Assembly (NCBI GenBank): GCA_012839345.1
Contig: DUNN01000013.1
Span: forward strand, 122,119 to 186,118
Reading direction: 5' to 3'
Source of the DNA: Clostridiales bacterium
Lineage (GTDB): Bacteria > Bacillota > Clostridia > Oscillospirales > Acutalibacteraceae
Length of the DNA stretch: 64,000 nucleotides
A model generated the notes under the pieces. That model did no database searches. It had not been told where the DNA came from and saw only the letters and a list, made by a program, of their open reading frames with translations. A program made the position numbers and the translations under genes. Shown in pieces: positions 25,390 through 32,817 of the stretch; position 1 is the stretch's first letter; each line of letters opens with the position of its first letter.

Positions 25390-26397
25390 TTAAAGCTGCC
25401 GCACGGACGCGCCGATTTGCAGGGTGGTGGAAAGCGTGATTTTCATTGGTACGCCGGTGTACCCATTTTCCAGCCGATCCAGCAGAATGCGCGCGACCTG
25501 GGAGCCGATTTCCTCCAGTGGCTGCGTAACAATGGTCAGCCTTGGGTGGGCAATACGGGACAAATCCATGTTGTCGAACCCAATCAGCGAAAGCTCTTGC
25601 GGAATTTTTATACCCATCTCGTTTGCCGCAATCACGGCGCCGAGCGTCATTTCATAGTTGGTGACAAAAATTGCCGTAAGATCCGGGTGTGTTTTCAGCA
25701 TGGCGCGCATGCTTTCGTACCCGCCGTGAAGGGTGTAGTCGCTGTTGATTACTAACTGTTCATCATATTCCACGGAGTGGGACTTTAATGCATCTACAAA
25801 TCCGGCAAGGCGCTGCTGGGACGTGAAAACATCCTTCGGCCCCACAATAATTCCGATTCGGCGGTGGCCGTTGTCTAAAAGATGTTCCACCGCGCTGCGC
25901 GCTGCTGCGGCGTTGTCAATCAATACGCTGTCCGCGTAGCTGGAAAGCTCCGGGACACTCCGGTCGATGAGCACAACGGGAATTTTCTGCTCCTTTGCCG
26001 GGCGCAGATGGCGGCCGTCGCGGCACACGGGCATGTTGATGATTCCGTCCACCCGCTTTCCAATCAGGAATTTTGCGGCGTCGCATTCCAGCTTTTCATC
26101 CGTATGGCAGTCGCAGATAATTACGCTGTATCCGTGCTGCCTCAGGATGTCCTCCATCGCCGTAATAATCTGCGTGACAAAAAGGTTGGAAAGCTCCGGA
26201 ATAATAACGCCTACCGTCCGGCTGCGGTTGCTTTTCAGACCGCGCGCGTATTCGTTCACGTGGTAATCCAGCTTTTTAATGGCGCGTTCCACAGCGATGC
26301 GGTTCTTTTCCTTCAGTGTTCCTCCGTTAACGTATTTCGAAATTGTTGCAATGCTGAGTCCGGTTTCCCGGGCGATGTCTTTTATTGTTGCGGCCAT
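25390..26397 (-). CDS. LacI-family transcriptional regulator
   Basis: 335 residues. N-terminal HTH and hinge: TIKDIARETGLSIATISKYV (residues 4-23) with the NGG hinge. The remainder is a periplasmic-binding-protein-like effector domain (TVGVIIPELSNLF, IIVGPKDVFTSQQRLAGF, LSLIGFDNMDLSRIAHPRL). GCTCCTC/GAGGAGCC precedes the start (AGGAGGCTCCTC). It reads away from the aldolase operon. Palindromes with core AAACGTTT occur in its own leader and downstream of the promoters of both right-hand operons, so it is the likely repressor of this sugar regulon. Effector unknown. Confidence 0.95.
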   Translation of the reverse strand: MAATIKDIARETGLSIATISKYVNGGTLKEKNRIAVERAIKKLDYHVNEYARGLKSNRSRTVGVIIPELSNLFVTQIITAMEDILRQHGYSVIICDCHTDEKLECDAAKFLIGKRVDGIINMPVCRDGRHLRPAKEQKIPVVLIDRSVPELSSYADSVLIDNAAAARSAVEHLLDNGHRRIGIIVGPKDVFTSQQRLAGFVDALKSHSVEYDEQLVINSDYTLHGGYESMRAMLKTHPDLTAIFVTNYEMTLGAVIAANEMGIKIPQELSLIGFDNMDLSRIAHPRLTIVTQPLEEIGSQVARILLDRLENGYTGVPMKITLSTTLQIGASVRQL

Positions 26398-26410
26398 GAG
26401 GAGCCTCCTG

Positions 26411-26422
26411 TAAAACGTTACA
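26411..26422. promoter_or_regulatory. Operator-like palindrome in the LacI gene leader
   Basis: TAAAACGTTACA shares 8 of 10 core bases with GAAACGTTTC and lies between the LacI-gene promoter and its start; suggests autoregulation. Confidence 0.4.
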
Positions 26423-26432
26423 ATTTATACCT

Positions 26433-26461
26433 AACTTATCACAGTCATAAAAAAGTGTCAA
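26433..26461 (-). promoter_or_regulatory. Promoter of the LacI gene
   Basis: On the minus strand TTGACA (26456-26461) and TAAGTT (26433-26438) with a 17-base spacer. It is back to back with the promoter of the aldolase operon. Confidence 0.5.
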
Positions 26462-26476
26462 CAGGCAAAGTTTTAA

Positions 26477-26505
26477 TTGACAATTCGGGGCAGATGTGCT
26501 ATGTT
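26477..26505 (+). promoter_or_regulatory. Promoter of the aldolase operon
   Basis: TTGACA (26477-26482), 17-base spacer, TATGTT (26500-26505). The first operator begins 10 bases after the -10 box. Confidence 0.65.
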
Positions 26506-26514
26506 TATAAAAAC

Positions 26515-26524
26515 GAAACGTTTC
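26515..26524. promoter_or_regulatory. Operator 1: GAAACGTTTC
   Basis: Perfect 10-base palindrome with extended context ACGAAACGTTTCACTTT, placed around the expected transcription start of the aldolase operon. Confidence 0.75.
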
Positions 26525-26598
26525 ACTTTATTTAAACAAGCACGGTACTGCGGTTGAAGGAATCGCTATATTGGTGCTTTCTATTTTCCTTAAAAAAC

Positions 26599-26608
26599 GA
26601 AACGTTTC
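26599..26608. promoter_or_regulatory. Operator 2: GAAACGTTTC
   Basis: Second perfect copy with the same flank (ACGAAACGTTTCACTTTT), centred 84 bases from operator 1, i.e. eight helical turns, just before the aldolase ribosome site. Fits repression by looping or roadblock. Confidence 0.75.
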
Positions 26609-26629
26609 ACTTTTAAGGGAGGATGAAGG

Positions 26630-27472
26630 ATGCTAGTAACTTCTTCAGAGATGCTGAATAAAGCGCGGGAAGGCGGCTATGCCGTCGGCGCGTTTAACGT
26701 GGAAAACATGGAGATGGTTCAGTCCGCGATTGAGGCTGCGGAGGAACTGAACGCCCCCATTCTGCTGCAGACCACGCCGTCCACCGTAAAATACGCAGGG
26801 CTTGACCTGTACTATTCCATGGTCGCGACACAGGCGGCAAAAGCAAAAGTGCCCGTTGCACTGCACCTGGACCATGGTTCCAGCTTCGCCCTGTGCGCAC
26901 AGGCGCTGCGGGCAGGCTACACCAGTATTATGATTGACGGCAGCAAGCTGCCGCTGGAGGAAAACATCGCACTGACCCGAAAGGTTGTGGAAATGTGCGA
27001 ACCGGCCGGAATTCCGGTGGAAGGGGAGATTGGCCGCGTCGGCGGCAAGGAAGACGATACGGAGTGCGAGGAAGCAGGGTACACTATCCCGGAGGAAGCG
27101 GTGCGTTTTGAACGGGAAACGGGCCTTTCCAGCATGGCGGTCGGCGTTGGAACGGCGCACGGCGTTTATAAAACCAAGCCGGTGCTCAATACACACTTAA
27201 TTCAGCAACTCAGAGGAATGCTTACCGTGCCGATGGTGCTGCACGGTGCCTCCGGCCTTTCGGATGAGGCAATCCGGGAATGCATCCACAACGGCATCTG
27301 CAAAGTCAATTTTGCCACTGAGCTGCGCATTGCCTACACCAAAGGTGTCCGGGAAGTTCTGACGGATTCGTCCGTTTTTGACCCGAAGGCATTTGGCCGA
27401 GTCGGCCGCGAACGAGTTCGGGAGGCTGTGAAGTACCGCATCCTTACCTGCGGCTGCGACGGAAAAGCGTAG
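26630..27472 (+). CDS. Class II ketose-bisphosphate aldolase (GatY/KbaY-like)
   Basis: 280 residues. Zinc-dependent aldolase: catalytic Asp81 and zinc ligand His82 in LHLDHGSS, further ligands His177 (GTAHGVYK) and His205 (VLHGASGLSD). VEGEIGRVGGKEDD is the flexible loop of the tagatose/fructose-bisphosphate aldolase family. Known members split tagatose- or fructose-1,6-bisphosphate into dihydroxyacetone phosphate and glyceraldehyde 3-phosphate; the substrate here is not decided by sequence alone. First gene of an operon with kinases and dehydrogenases, controlled by the palindromic operators. AAGGGAGGATG lies before the start. Confidence 0.9.
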   Translation: MLVTSSEMLNKAREGGYAVGAFNVENMEMVQSAIEAAEELNAPILLQTTPSTVKYAGLDLYYSMVATQAAKAKVPVALHLDHGSSFALCAQALRAGYTSIMIDGSKLPLEENIALTRKVVEMCEPAGIPVEGEIGRVGGKEDDTECEEAGYTIPEEAVRFERETGLSSMAVGVGTAHGVYKTKPVLNTHLIQQLRGMLTVPMVLHGASGLSDEAIRECIHNGICKVNFATELRIAYTKGVREVLTDSSVFDPKAFGRVGRERVREAVKYRILTCGCDGKA

Positions 27473-27483
27473 GGGGGATTGCA

Positions 27484-29001
27484 GTGAGCGAGGTACTGCT
27501 GGGCATTGATATTGGCACTTCGGCCTGTAAGGCTGCGGCGTTTGACCGCGACGGAACGGTCCTGGCTCAGGTGAACGAAGCCTATCCCGTTTATTACCCC
27601 AAGCCTGGCTGGGCGGAGCAGGACCCGAACGATTGGTGGGAGGCCGTTTGCAAAGCTGTGCAGCGGGTTTTAGAGCAGGGCATCCGCGCTTCGGACATTG
27701 CGGGAATTGGAATTGATGGGCAGAGCTGGAGCGCAATCGCGGTCGGTGGGGACGGAACCGTCCTTTGCAATACCCCCATCTGGATGGACACCCGCGCGGA
27801 GGAAATCTGCGGGCAGATGAAAGCCCGCTGCGGGGAACAGCGGCTGTTTGAAACAAGCGGAAACCCCGTGCAGCCCATGTATACCATGCCCAAGGTTTTG
27901 TGGTACAAGGAACATGCACCGCAGGTGTACCGGAACGCGTGCAAAATCCTGCAGTCCAACAGCTTTATTGCGTACCGCCTGACCGGGGTCATGACCCAGG
28001 AGCCCAGCCAAGGCTACGGTTGGAACTGTTACCGGATGGAGCGCGGCGAGTGGGACCGGGAGCTTTGCAAAGAGCTGGGGGTTGGCCCACAGCTTCTTCC
28101 CGACATTGTTCCTTGCCACGCCGTAATTGGCAAAGTCACGGCAGAGGCGGCGCGCCTTACCGGACTGGCGGAAGGAACCCCGGTGGTTGCCGGTGGGCTG
28201 GATGCGGCATGCGGAACGCTGGGCGCGGGGGTTATCCGCCCCGGCGAAACGCAGGAACAGGGCGGCCAGGCTGGTGGAATGAGCATTTGTGTGGACCGCT
28301 GTACGGCAGATTCCAGACTAATTTTAGGCGCGCATGTCGTTGAAAACCGGTGGCTACTTCAGGGCGGCACGGTGGGCGGCGGCGGAGCCATGAGCTGGTT
28401 TGAAAAGGAATTTGGCGCCGCGGAACGCACCGCCGCTAAAGCGAACGGGACCAGCTCGTTTGCCGAGCTGGACCGGGGCGCTGCCGGGGTGCCCGCTGGC
28501 AGCGAAGGACTTGTTTTTCTGCCATATCTTGCAGGGGAGCGCAGTCCCATCTGGAACCCCCATGCAAAAGGCGTGTTTTATGGCATCGACTTTTCCAAAA
28601 CTCGGGCGCACTTTGCACGCGCAGTGATGGAGGGAGTTGCCTATTCCCTGAAGCATAATCTGGAGGTGGCCGAGGAAGCCGGCGCGCAGGCACAGCTGCT
28701 CCGCTCCATAGGGGGCGCCGCCAACAGCCGCTTATGGATGCAGATTAAGGCGGATGTGACCGGAAAGCGGTTTGCGGTTTCTTCCTCCGACACCGCCACG
28801 GCGCTTGGCGCGGCAATGCTTGCAGGCGTGGGCACGGGCGTGTATTCCGGGTTTGAGGATGCGGCCGCGCGGACTGTCCGAACGAAAAGCGAGTATTATC
28901 CCAACCCGGAAGCAGAAGCGTGTTATGCGAACGGCTACCGGATTTACCGGCAACTGTATGAAAACCTAAAAAATCTGATGAACGAAGGGGAAGCAGAATG
29001 A
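27484..29001 (+). CDS. FGGY-family sugar kinase, xylulokinase-like
   Basis: 505 residues, GTG start after GGGGGG. Ribonuclease H-like fold kinase: phosphate-1 loop LLGIDIGTSACKAAAFD, substrate region DGQSWSAIAV and MDTRAEEIC, C-terminal adenosine motif RSIGGAANSRLWMQIKADV. Closest to xylulokinase (XylB) in overall pattern, but xylulokinase-like members also phosphorylate other ketoses. It overlaps the next gene by four bases. In this operon it probably phosphorylates a ketose made by the dehydrogenase or isomerase. Confidence 0.88.
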   Translation: MSEVLLGIDIGTSACKAAAFDRDGTVLAQVNEAYPVYYPKPGWAEQDPNDWWEAVCKAVQRVLEQGIRASDIAGIGIDGQSWSAIAVGGDGTVLCNTPIWMDTRAEEICGQMKARCGEQRLFETSGNPVQPMYTMPKVLWYKEHAPQVYRNACKILQSNSFIAYRLTGVMTQEPSQGYGWNCYRMERGEWDRELCKELGVGPQLLPDIVPCHAVIGKVTAEAARLTGLAEGTPVVAGGLDAACGTLGAGVIRPGETQEQGGQAGGMSICVDRCTADSRLILGAHVVENRWLLQGGTVGGGGAMSWFEKEFGAAERTAAKANGTSSFAELDRGAAGVPAGSEGLVFLPYLAGERSPIWNPHAKGVFYGIDFSKTRAHFARAVMEGVAYSLKHNLEVAEEAGAQAQLLRSIGGAANSRLWMQIKADVTGKRFAVSSSDTATALGAAMLAGVGTGVYSGFEDAAARTVRTKSEYYPNPEAEACYANGYRIYRQLYENLKNLMNEGEAE

Positions 29002-30044
29002 AAGCAGCAGTGCTGTATGGAAATGAAGATATCCGTTACGATGATTATGAGACGCCCCAAACCCGGCCCGGCACGGTGAAAATTCATGTGAGGGCAACCG
29101 GAATCTGCGGAAGTGACGTTCCGCGTGTGCTGAATCACGGCGCCCATTTTTACCCCGTGGTGCTGGGGCATGAGTTTTCCGGCGACATTGTCGAAGTAGG
29201 AGAAGGCGTTACCGGCCTGCAGGTGGGGGATACGGTTTCAGGTGCGCCGCTTGTTCCCTGCATGGAGTGTGACGACTGCCAGAACGGGAACTTTTCCCTG
29301 TGCCGGCATTACACCTTCATCGGCAGCCGGCAGCAAGGCAGCTTTGCAGATTATGTGGTTATCCCCGCAAAAAACGCTGTCAAATATGACCCGTCCATTC
29401 CCTATGAGCAGGCCGCCATGTTCGAACCTTCCACCGTGGCGCTGCACGGGATTTTCTGCAACCAGTACCGGGGTGGGGGCTGCGTTGCGGTACTGGGCTG
29501 CGGAACCATCGGAATTTTTACGCTGCAGTGGGCGAAAATTTTCGGCAGTAAAAAAGTAGTAGCGTTTGATCTGGACGAAAGCCGCCTTGCGCTGGCAAAG
29601 CGCATGGGTGCCGACGAAGTAATCAATACAAAGACGGAGGGCTTCCTGGAAAATGCGATGAGCCTGACCGGCGGCAAAGGGTTCGATTATGTGTTTGAAA
29701 CGGCGGGCAACCCCGCAACCATGCATATGGCGTTTGAAGCCGCCGCGAACAAGGCGCACGTCTGCTTTATTGGTACACCGCATGTAGAACTGCAGTTTAC
29801 CCCGAAGGAATGGGAAGCTATGAACCGCAAGGAATTTGCCCTGACGGGCAGCTGGATGAGCTATTCCGCGCCGTTCCCGGGCAAGGAGTGGGAGCTTACC
29901 GCCCATTATTTTGCCACCAAGCAGCTTCGGTTTGACCCGGATTTCATTTATAAAAAGTTCCCGATGAGCCAGGTCAAGGAAGCGTTCGACTTGTTCCATC
30001 ACCCGGAACAGGTGCATGGAAAAATCATGCTCATCAACGAATAA
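28998..30044 (+). CDS. Zinc alcohol dehydrogenase, galactitol-1-phosphate 5-dehydrogenase-like
   Basis: 348 residues, medium-chain dehydrogenase. Catalytic zinc: Cys37 (GICGSDVPR), His58-Glu59 (LGHEF). Structural zinc: Cys88, Cys91, Cys94, Cys102. NAD-binding loop AVLGCGTIGIFTLQ. Features shared with E. coli GatD are visible in the CGSD(L/V)PR, FIGSR and GSWM(N/S)YS stretches, so oxidation of a polyol or polyol phosphate to a ketose (phosphate) is likely. Co-transcribed, ATGA overlap with the kinase gene. Confidence 0.86.
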   Translation: MKAAVLYGNEDIRYDDYETPQTRPGTVKIHVRATGICGSDVPRVLNHGAHFYPVVLGHEFSGDIVEVGEGVTGLQVGDTVSGAPLVPCMECDDCQNGNFSLCRHYTFIGSRQQGSFADYVVIPAKNAVKYDPSIPYEQAAMFEPSTVALHGIFCNQYRGGGCVAVLGCGTIGIFTLQWAKIFGSKKVVAFDLDESRLALAKRMGADEVINTKTEGFLENAMSLTGGKGFDYVFETAGNPATMHMAFEAAANKAHVCFIGTPHVELQFTPKEWEAMNRKEFALTGSWMSYSAPFPGKEWELTAHYFATKQLRFDPDFIYKKFPMSQVKEAFDLFHHPEQVHGKIMLINE

Positions 30045-30056
30045 GGCGGCGGAAAC

Positions 30057-30992
30057 ATGATTCTTACGGTAACACTGAATCCTTCGATCGACAAATTCTA
30101 TCAAATTGACCGCCTGCGCCCATACGAAGTTCAGCGCGTAGGGGAGGTCAACAACACAGCAGGCGGCAAAGGACTGAATGTTTCGCGTGTGGCCGCACTT
30201 TCCGGCGAAGCCGTTACTGCAATGGGCTTTGTGGGTGGCCACAACGGCGCGCTGTTCGAAAGCCTGATTTCGCAGCCGAACATTCGCAGGTCGTTTACGC
30301 AGACCCAGGCGGAAACACGCTGCTGCGTGAACGTATTCGACATGGAGCGGAAAAAAAGCACGGAATTTCTGGAACCCGGAAACCCGGTGACACCCGAAGA
30401 AACTGCCCGCTTTCTGGAAGAATACAACCGGCAACTGCCGGGTGCGGATGTTGTCACGCTGTCCGGCAGTATGCCGAAAGGGCTTCCGTCGGACTTTTAC
30501 GCCCGGCTGATTGAAGCGGCACACCGTTTGGGCAAACCAGTTATTCTGGACACCAACGGCGACGCGCTCCGCGCAGCCATTGCCGCTGGGCCGGAATGGA
30601 TTAAACCAAACGCAGACGAAATCCGGCAGATCGCGCAGGGTGATACAACCACACTGGAGGGCGTAATTGCGGCGGCCAAAGAGCTGCATCAGGGCGGAAT
30701 CGCGCATGTGGCGGTTTCACTTGGCAAAGACGGTGTGGCCGTCGTGTGCGAAAGCGGAGTTTATCGCGGTATTACGCCGGATATTCCGGTGGTGAATACG
30801 GTTGGCTGCGGCGACAGCATGGTGGCGGGATTCGCCGTTGGAACAGTGCGCGGCTGTTCCGTAGAAGAAACCATACGAATTGCCGTTGCAGTTTCTACCG
30901 CCAATGCGCTCACCAAGGAAACGGGAAGCTTCCGTATGGAGGACTTCAACCGGATTCTTCCGCAGGTCAAGGTGATTCGGTCCGACCTGTAA
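30057..30992 (+). CDS. PfkB-family sugar-phosphate kinase (1-phosphofructokinase / tagatose-6-phosphate kinase type)
   Basis: 311 residues. LTVTLNPSIDKFYQI is the FruK/LacC N-terminus, GGKGLNVSRVAAL (36-48) the substrate loop, and NTVGCGDSMVAGF with catalytic Asp253 the PfkB signature. The subfamily makes hexose 1,6-bisphosphates from 1- or 6-phosphates. Together with the class II aldolase at 26630 it completes a ketose-phosphate to triose-phosphate route. Ribosome site GGCGGAAAC is modest. Confidence 0.9.
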   Translation: MILTVTLNPSIDKFYQIDRLRPYEVQRVGEVNNTAGGKGLNVSRVAALSGEAVTAMGFVGGHNGALFESLISQPNIRRSFTQTQAETRCCVNVFDMERKKSTEFLEPGNPVTPEETARFLEEYNRQLPGADVVTLSGSMPKGLPSDFYARLIEAAHRLGKPVILDTNGDALRAAIAAGPEWIKPNADEIRQIAQGDTTTLEGVIAAAKELHQGGIAHVAVSLGKDGVAVVCESGVYRGITPDIPVVNTVGCGDSMVAGFAVGTVRGCSVEETIRIAVAVSTANALTKETGSFRMEDFNRILPQVKVIRSDL

Positions 30993-31077
30993 AAAGCAAA
31001 TTCGCGGGATGAAACCCGCAGTCTTTGTTCATTCATTTCCTTCATTTTATAATATTTGTGATAAGGAGACATGTACT

Positions 31078-32091
31078 ATGGCAGAATTTATTGATCCAAA
31101 ACTGGTACCAAAGCGCACCCTTTCCACCGGCGAGCAGATTCCCTGTATCGGCATGGGAACCTTTGGCTCCGACCGTTTCACCCCGGAGCAGGTTTCCAAT
31201 GCGGTCGCGGGCGCGATTCGCTGCGGCTACCGTATGTTTGACTGCGCGTCCGTCTACGGCAATGAAGACCTGATCGGCAAGGTCTTTGCGGATGCTATCC
31301 AGCAGGGTGTTGTAAAGCGCGAAGAACTGTTTATTACCAGTAAGGTCTGGAACGACCAGCACGGCAAGGGCGAGGTGCTTCTCGCCTGCGCGAAATCCCT
31401 GCGCGACCTGCAGCTGGACTATATCGACGCTTACTTTATGCACTGGCCCTTCCCGAATTACCACAGACCCGGCTGCTCCGTCGATTCCAGGGACCCGAAC
31501 TCCAAACCGTTCCTGGTGGAGGATTTTATGGCAACCTGGCGCCAGATGGAACGGCTTTACGATATGGGCCTGGTCCGGAATCTTGGTATGTCCAGCATGA
31601 CCATCCCGAAGTTGGAGGCGGTACTTCCGCTGTGCCGCATTAAGCCAACTGTTATTGAAATGGAGCTGCACCCAAGCTTCCAGCAGCCGGAGCTTTACGA
31701 TTACGTGGTTGCCCACGGCATCCAGCCCATCGGCTTCTGCCCCATCGGCAGCCCCACACGCCCCGACCGCGACAAAACCCCGGAGGATATTGCCGATATC
31801 CAGATGCCGGAGGTTGTGGAAATCGCGCAGGCACATCATGTGCATCCCGCCGTTATCTGCCTGAAGTGGGCTGTTCAGCGCGGGCAGATTCCGATTCCGT
31901 TCTCCATTCATGAAAACGAGTATGTCAGCAATCTGAAATGCACCATCGAGGACCCGCTTACGGACGAGGAAATGGAGAAACTAAGGCGCGCCGACAAAAA
32001 CTGCCGCTTAATCAAGGGCCAGGTGTTCTTATGGCCGGGCGCAAACGACTGGCATGCCCTTTGGGATGAAAACGGCGAAATTACAAAATAA
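31078..32091 (+). CDS. Aldo/keto reductase
   Basis: 337 residues. The catalytic tetrad is visible: Asp55 (FDCASVYGNE), Tyr60, Lys89 (ITSKVWND) and His122 (YFMHWPF). The C-terminal nucleotide-binding stretch WAVQRGQIPIPFSIHENEY is close to the family pattern. Such enzymes reduce aldoses or aldehydes (for example lactaldehyde or a hexose) with NADPH. The ATG at 31078 follows AAGGAGAC; an in-frame ATG 69 bases upstream has no ribosome site. In the operon it could supply the polyol for the neighbouring dehydrogenase or remove lactaldehyde; both are inference. Confidence 0.88.
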   Translation: MAEFIDPKLVPKRTLSTGEQIPCIGMGTFGSDRFTPEQVSNAVAGAIRCGYRMFDCASVYGNEDLIGKVFADAIQQGVVKREELFITSKVWNDQHGKGEVLLACAKSLRDLQLDYIDAYFMHWPFPNYHRPGCSVDSRDPNSKPFLVEDFMATWRQMERLYDMGLVRNLGMSSMTIPKLEAVLPLCRIKPTVIEMELHPSFQQPELYDYVVAHGIQPIGFCPIGSPTRPDRDKTPEDIADIQMPEVVEIAQAHHVHPAVICLKWAVQRGQIPIPFSIHENEYVSNLKCTIEDPLTDEEMEKLRRADKNCRLIKGQVFLWPGANDWHALWDENGEITK

Positions 32092-32106
32092 GGAGCGGGA
32101 CCAATT

Positions 32107-32535
32107 ATGTTGAAAGGTATTCCCAGCATTCTTCCGCCGGAGCTTCTGAAAATACTGATGGAAATGGGGCACGGCGACGAAATTGTGCTGGCAGACGGAA
32201 ACTTCCCAAAATTTGCCCATGCGGAAAACGTGATACGCTGTGACGGGCACGGAATCCCCGAACTGATGGAAGCTATACTGAAGCTGATGCCGCTTGACCC
32301 TTATGTGGAACATCCCACGGTGTTCATGGCAGTGTTGCCGGATGACCCCTATAAGCCGGTGATTTGGGATACATACCGTGAAATTGGAAGAAAGTACGAG
32401 GAGCAGGGCCTGCGGGAAATTTGTATCGACAAATTTGAATTCTATGACCGCGCCAAAAAGGCGTATGCCGTGGTCGCAACTGGGGAAACCGCGTTGTATG
32501 CAAACGTCATCTTGAAAAAGGGTGTAATTAAGTAA
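32107..32535 (+). CDS. fucU: RbsD/FucU-family sugar mutarotase (first copy)
   Basis: 142 residues. The catalytic region EMGHGDEIVLADGNFP (His22, Asp30) and the C-terminal FYDRAKKAYAVVATGETALY are FucU signatures. FucU interconverts alpha and beta anomers of L-fucose and some other aldoses so that an isomerase or transporter gets the preferred form. Last gene of the aldolase operon, AAGGAGCGG before the start. A second copy at 42824 sits next to the L-fucose isomerase gene. Confidence 0.9.
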   Translation: MLKGIPSILPPELLKILMEMGHGDEIVLADGNFPKFAHAENVIRCDGHGIPELMEAILKLMPLDPYVEHPTVFMAVLPDDPYKPVIWDTYREIGRKYEEQGLREICIDKFEFYDRAKKAYAVVATGETALYANVILKKGVIK

Positions 32536-32551
32536 TTCAAAAAGTATGTGT

Positions 32552-32588
32552 GGGTGCTGCCGAATGGATGGATTCCTTGGCAGCACCC
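32552..32588 (+). terminator. Terminator of the aldolase operon
   Basis: GGGTGCTGCC and GGCAGCACCC form a perfect 10-bp stem with a 17-base loop, followed by TTCTTGAATT. Confidence 0.75.
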
Positions 32589-32658
32589 TTCTTGAATTGG
32601 ATCCAAATTTATATATTTTACCAATGTTGGTGAAAAAAACTGACACAGACGCGATTTG

Positions 32659-32687
32659 TTGACAGATTATAGTCAATATGCTACGAT
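32659..32687 (+). promoter_or_regulatory. Promoter of the sensor operon
   Basis: TTGACA (32659-32664), 17-base spacer, TACGAT (32682-32687). No GAAACGTTTC palindrome lies near it. A GCCGGTAAATCGGC hairpin at 32771-32790 sits in the leader. Confidence 0.6.
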
Positions 32688-32817
32688 AGGTACAACTTGA
32701 AACTTAGGAAACGCTGATGGAAGCAATCGCAAGGCTGCTCTGACCGGCGTTTTTGTGGTTTATAGCGCTTTTCGCCGGTAAATCGGCGAAGCCTTTTCAA
32801 AAAGAGGAGTTCGTGCT

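Noticed and set aside
26515..26608. Reading the GAAACGTTTC palindromes as CcpA cre sites
   Set aside because: The cre consensus has a longer half-site around the central CG; only the AAACGTTT core fits. The divergent LacI gene is a simpler owner, though CcpA is not excluded.
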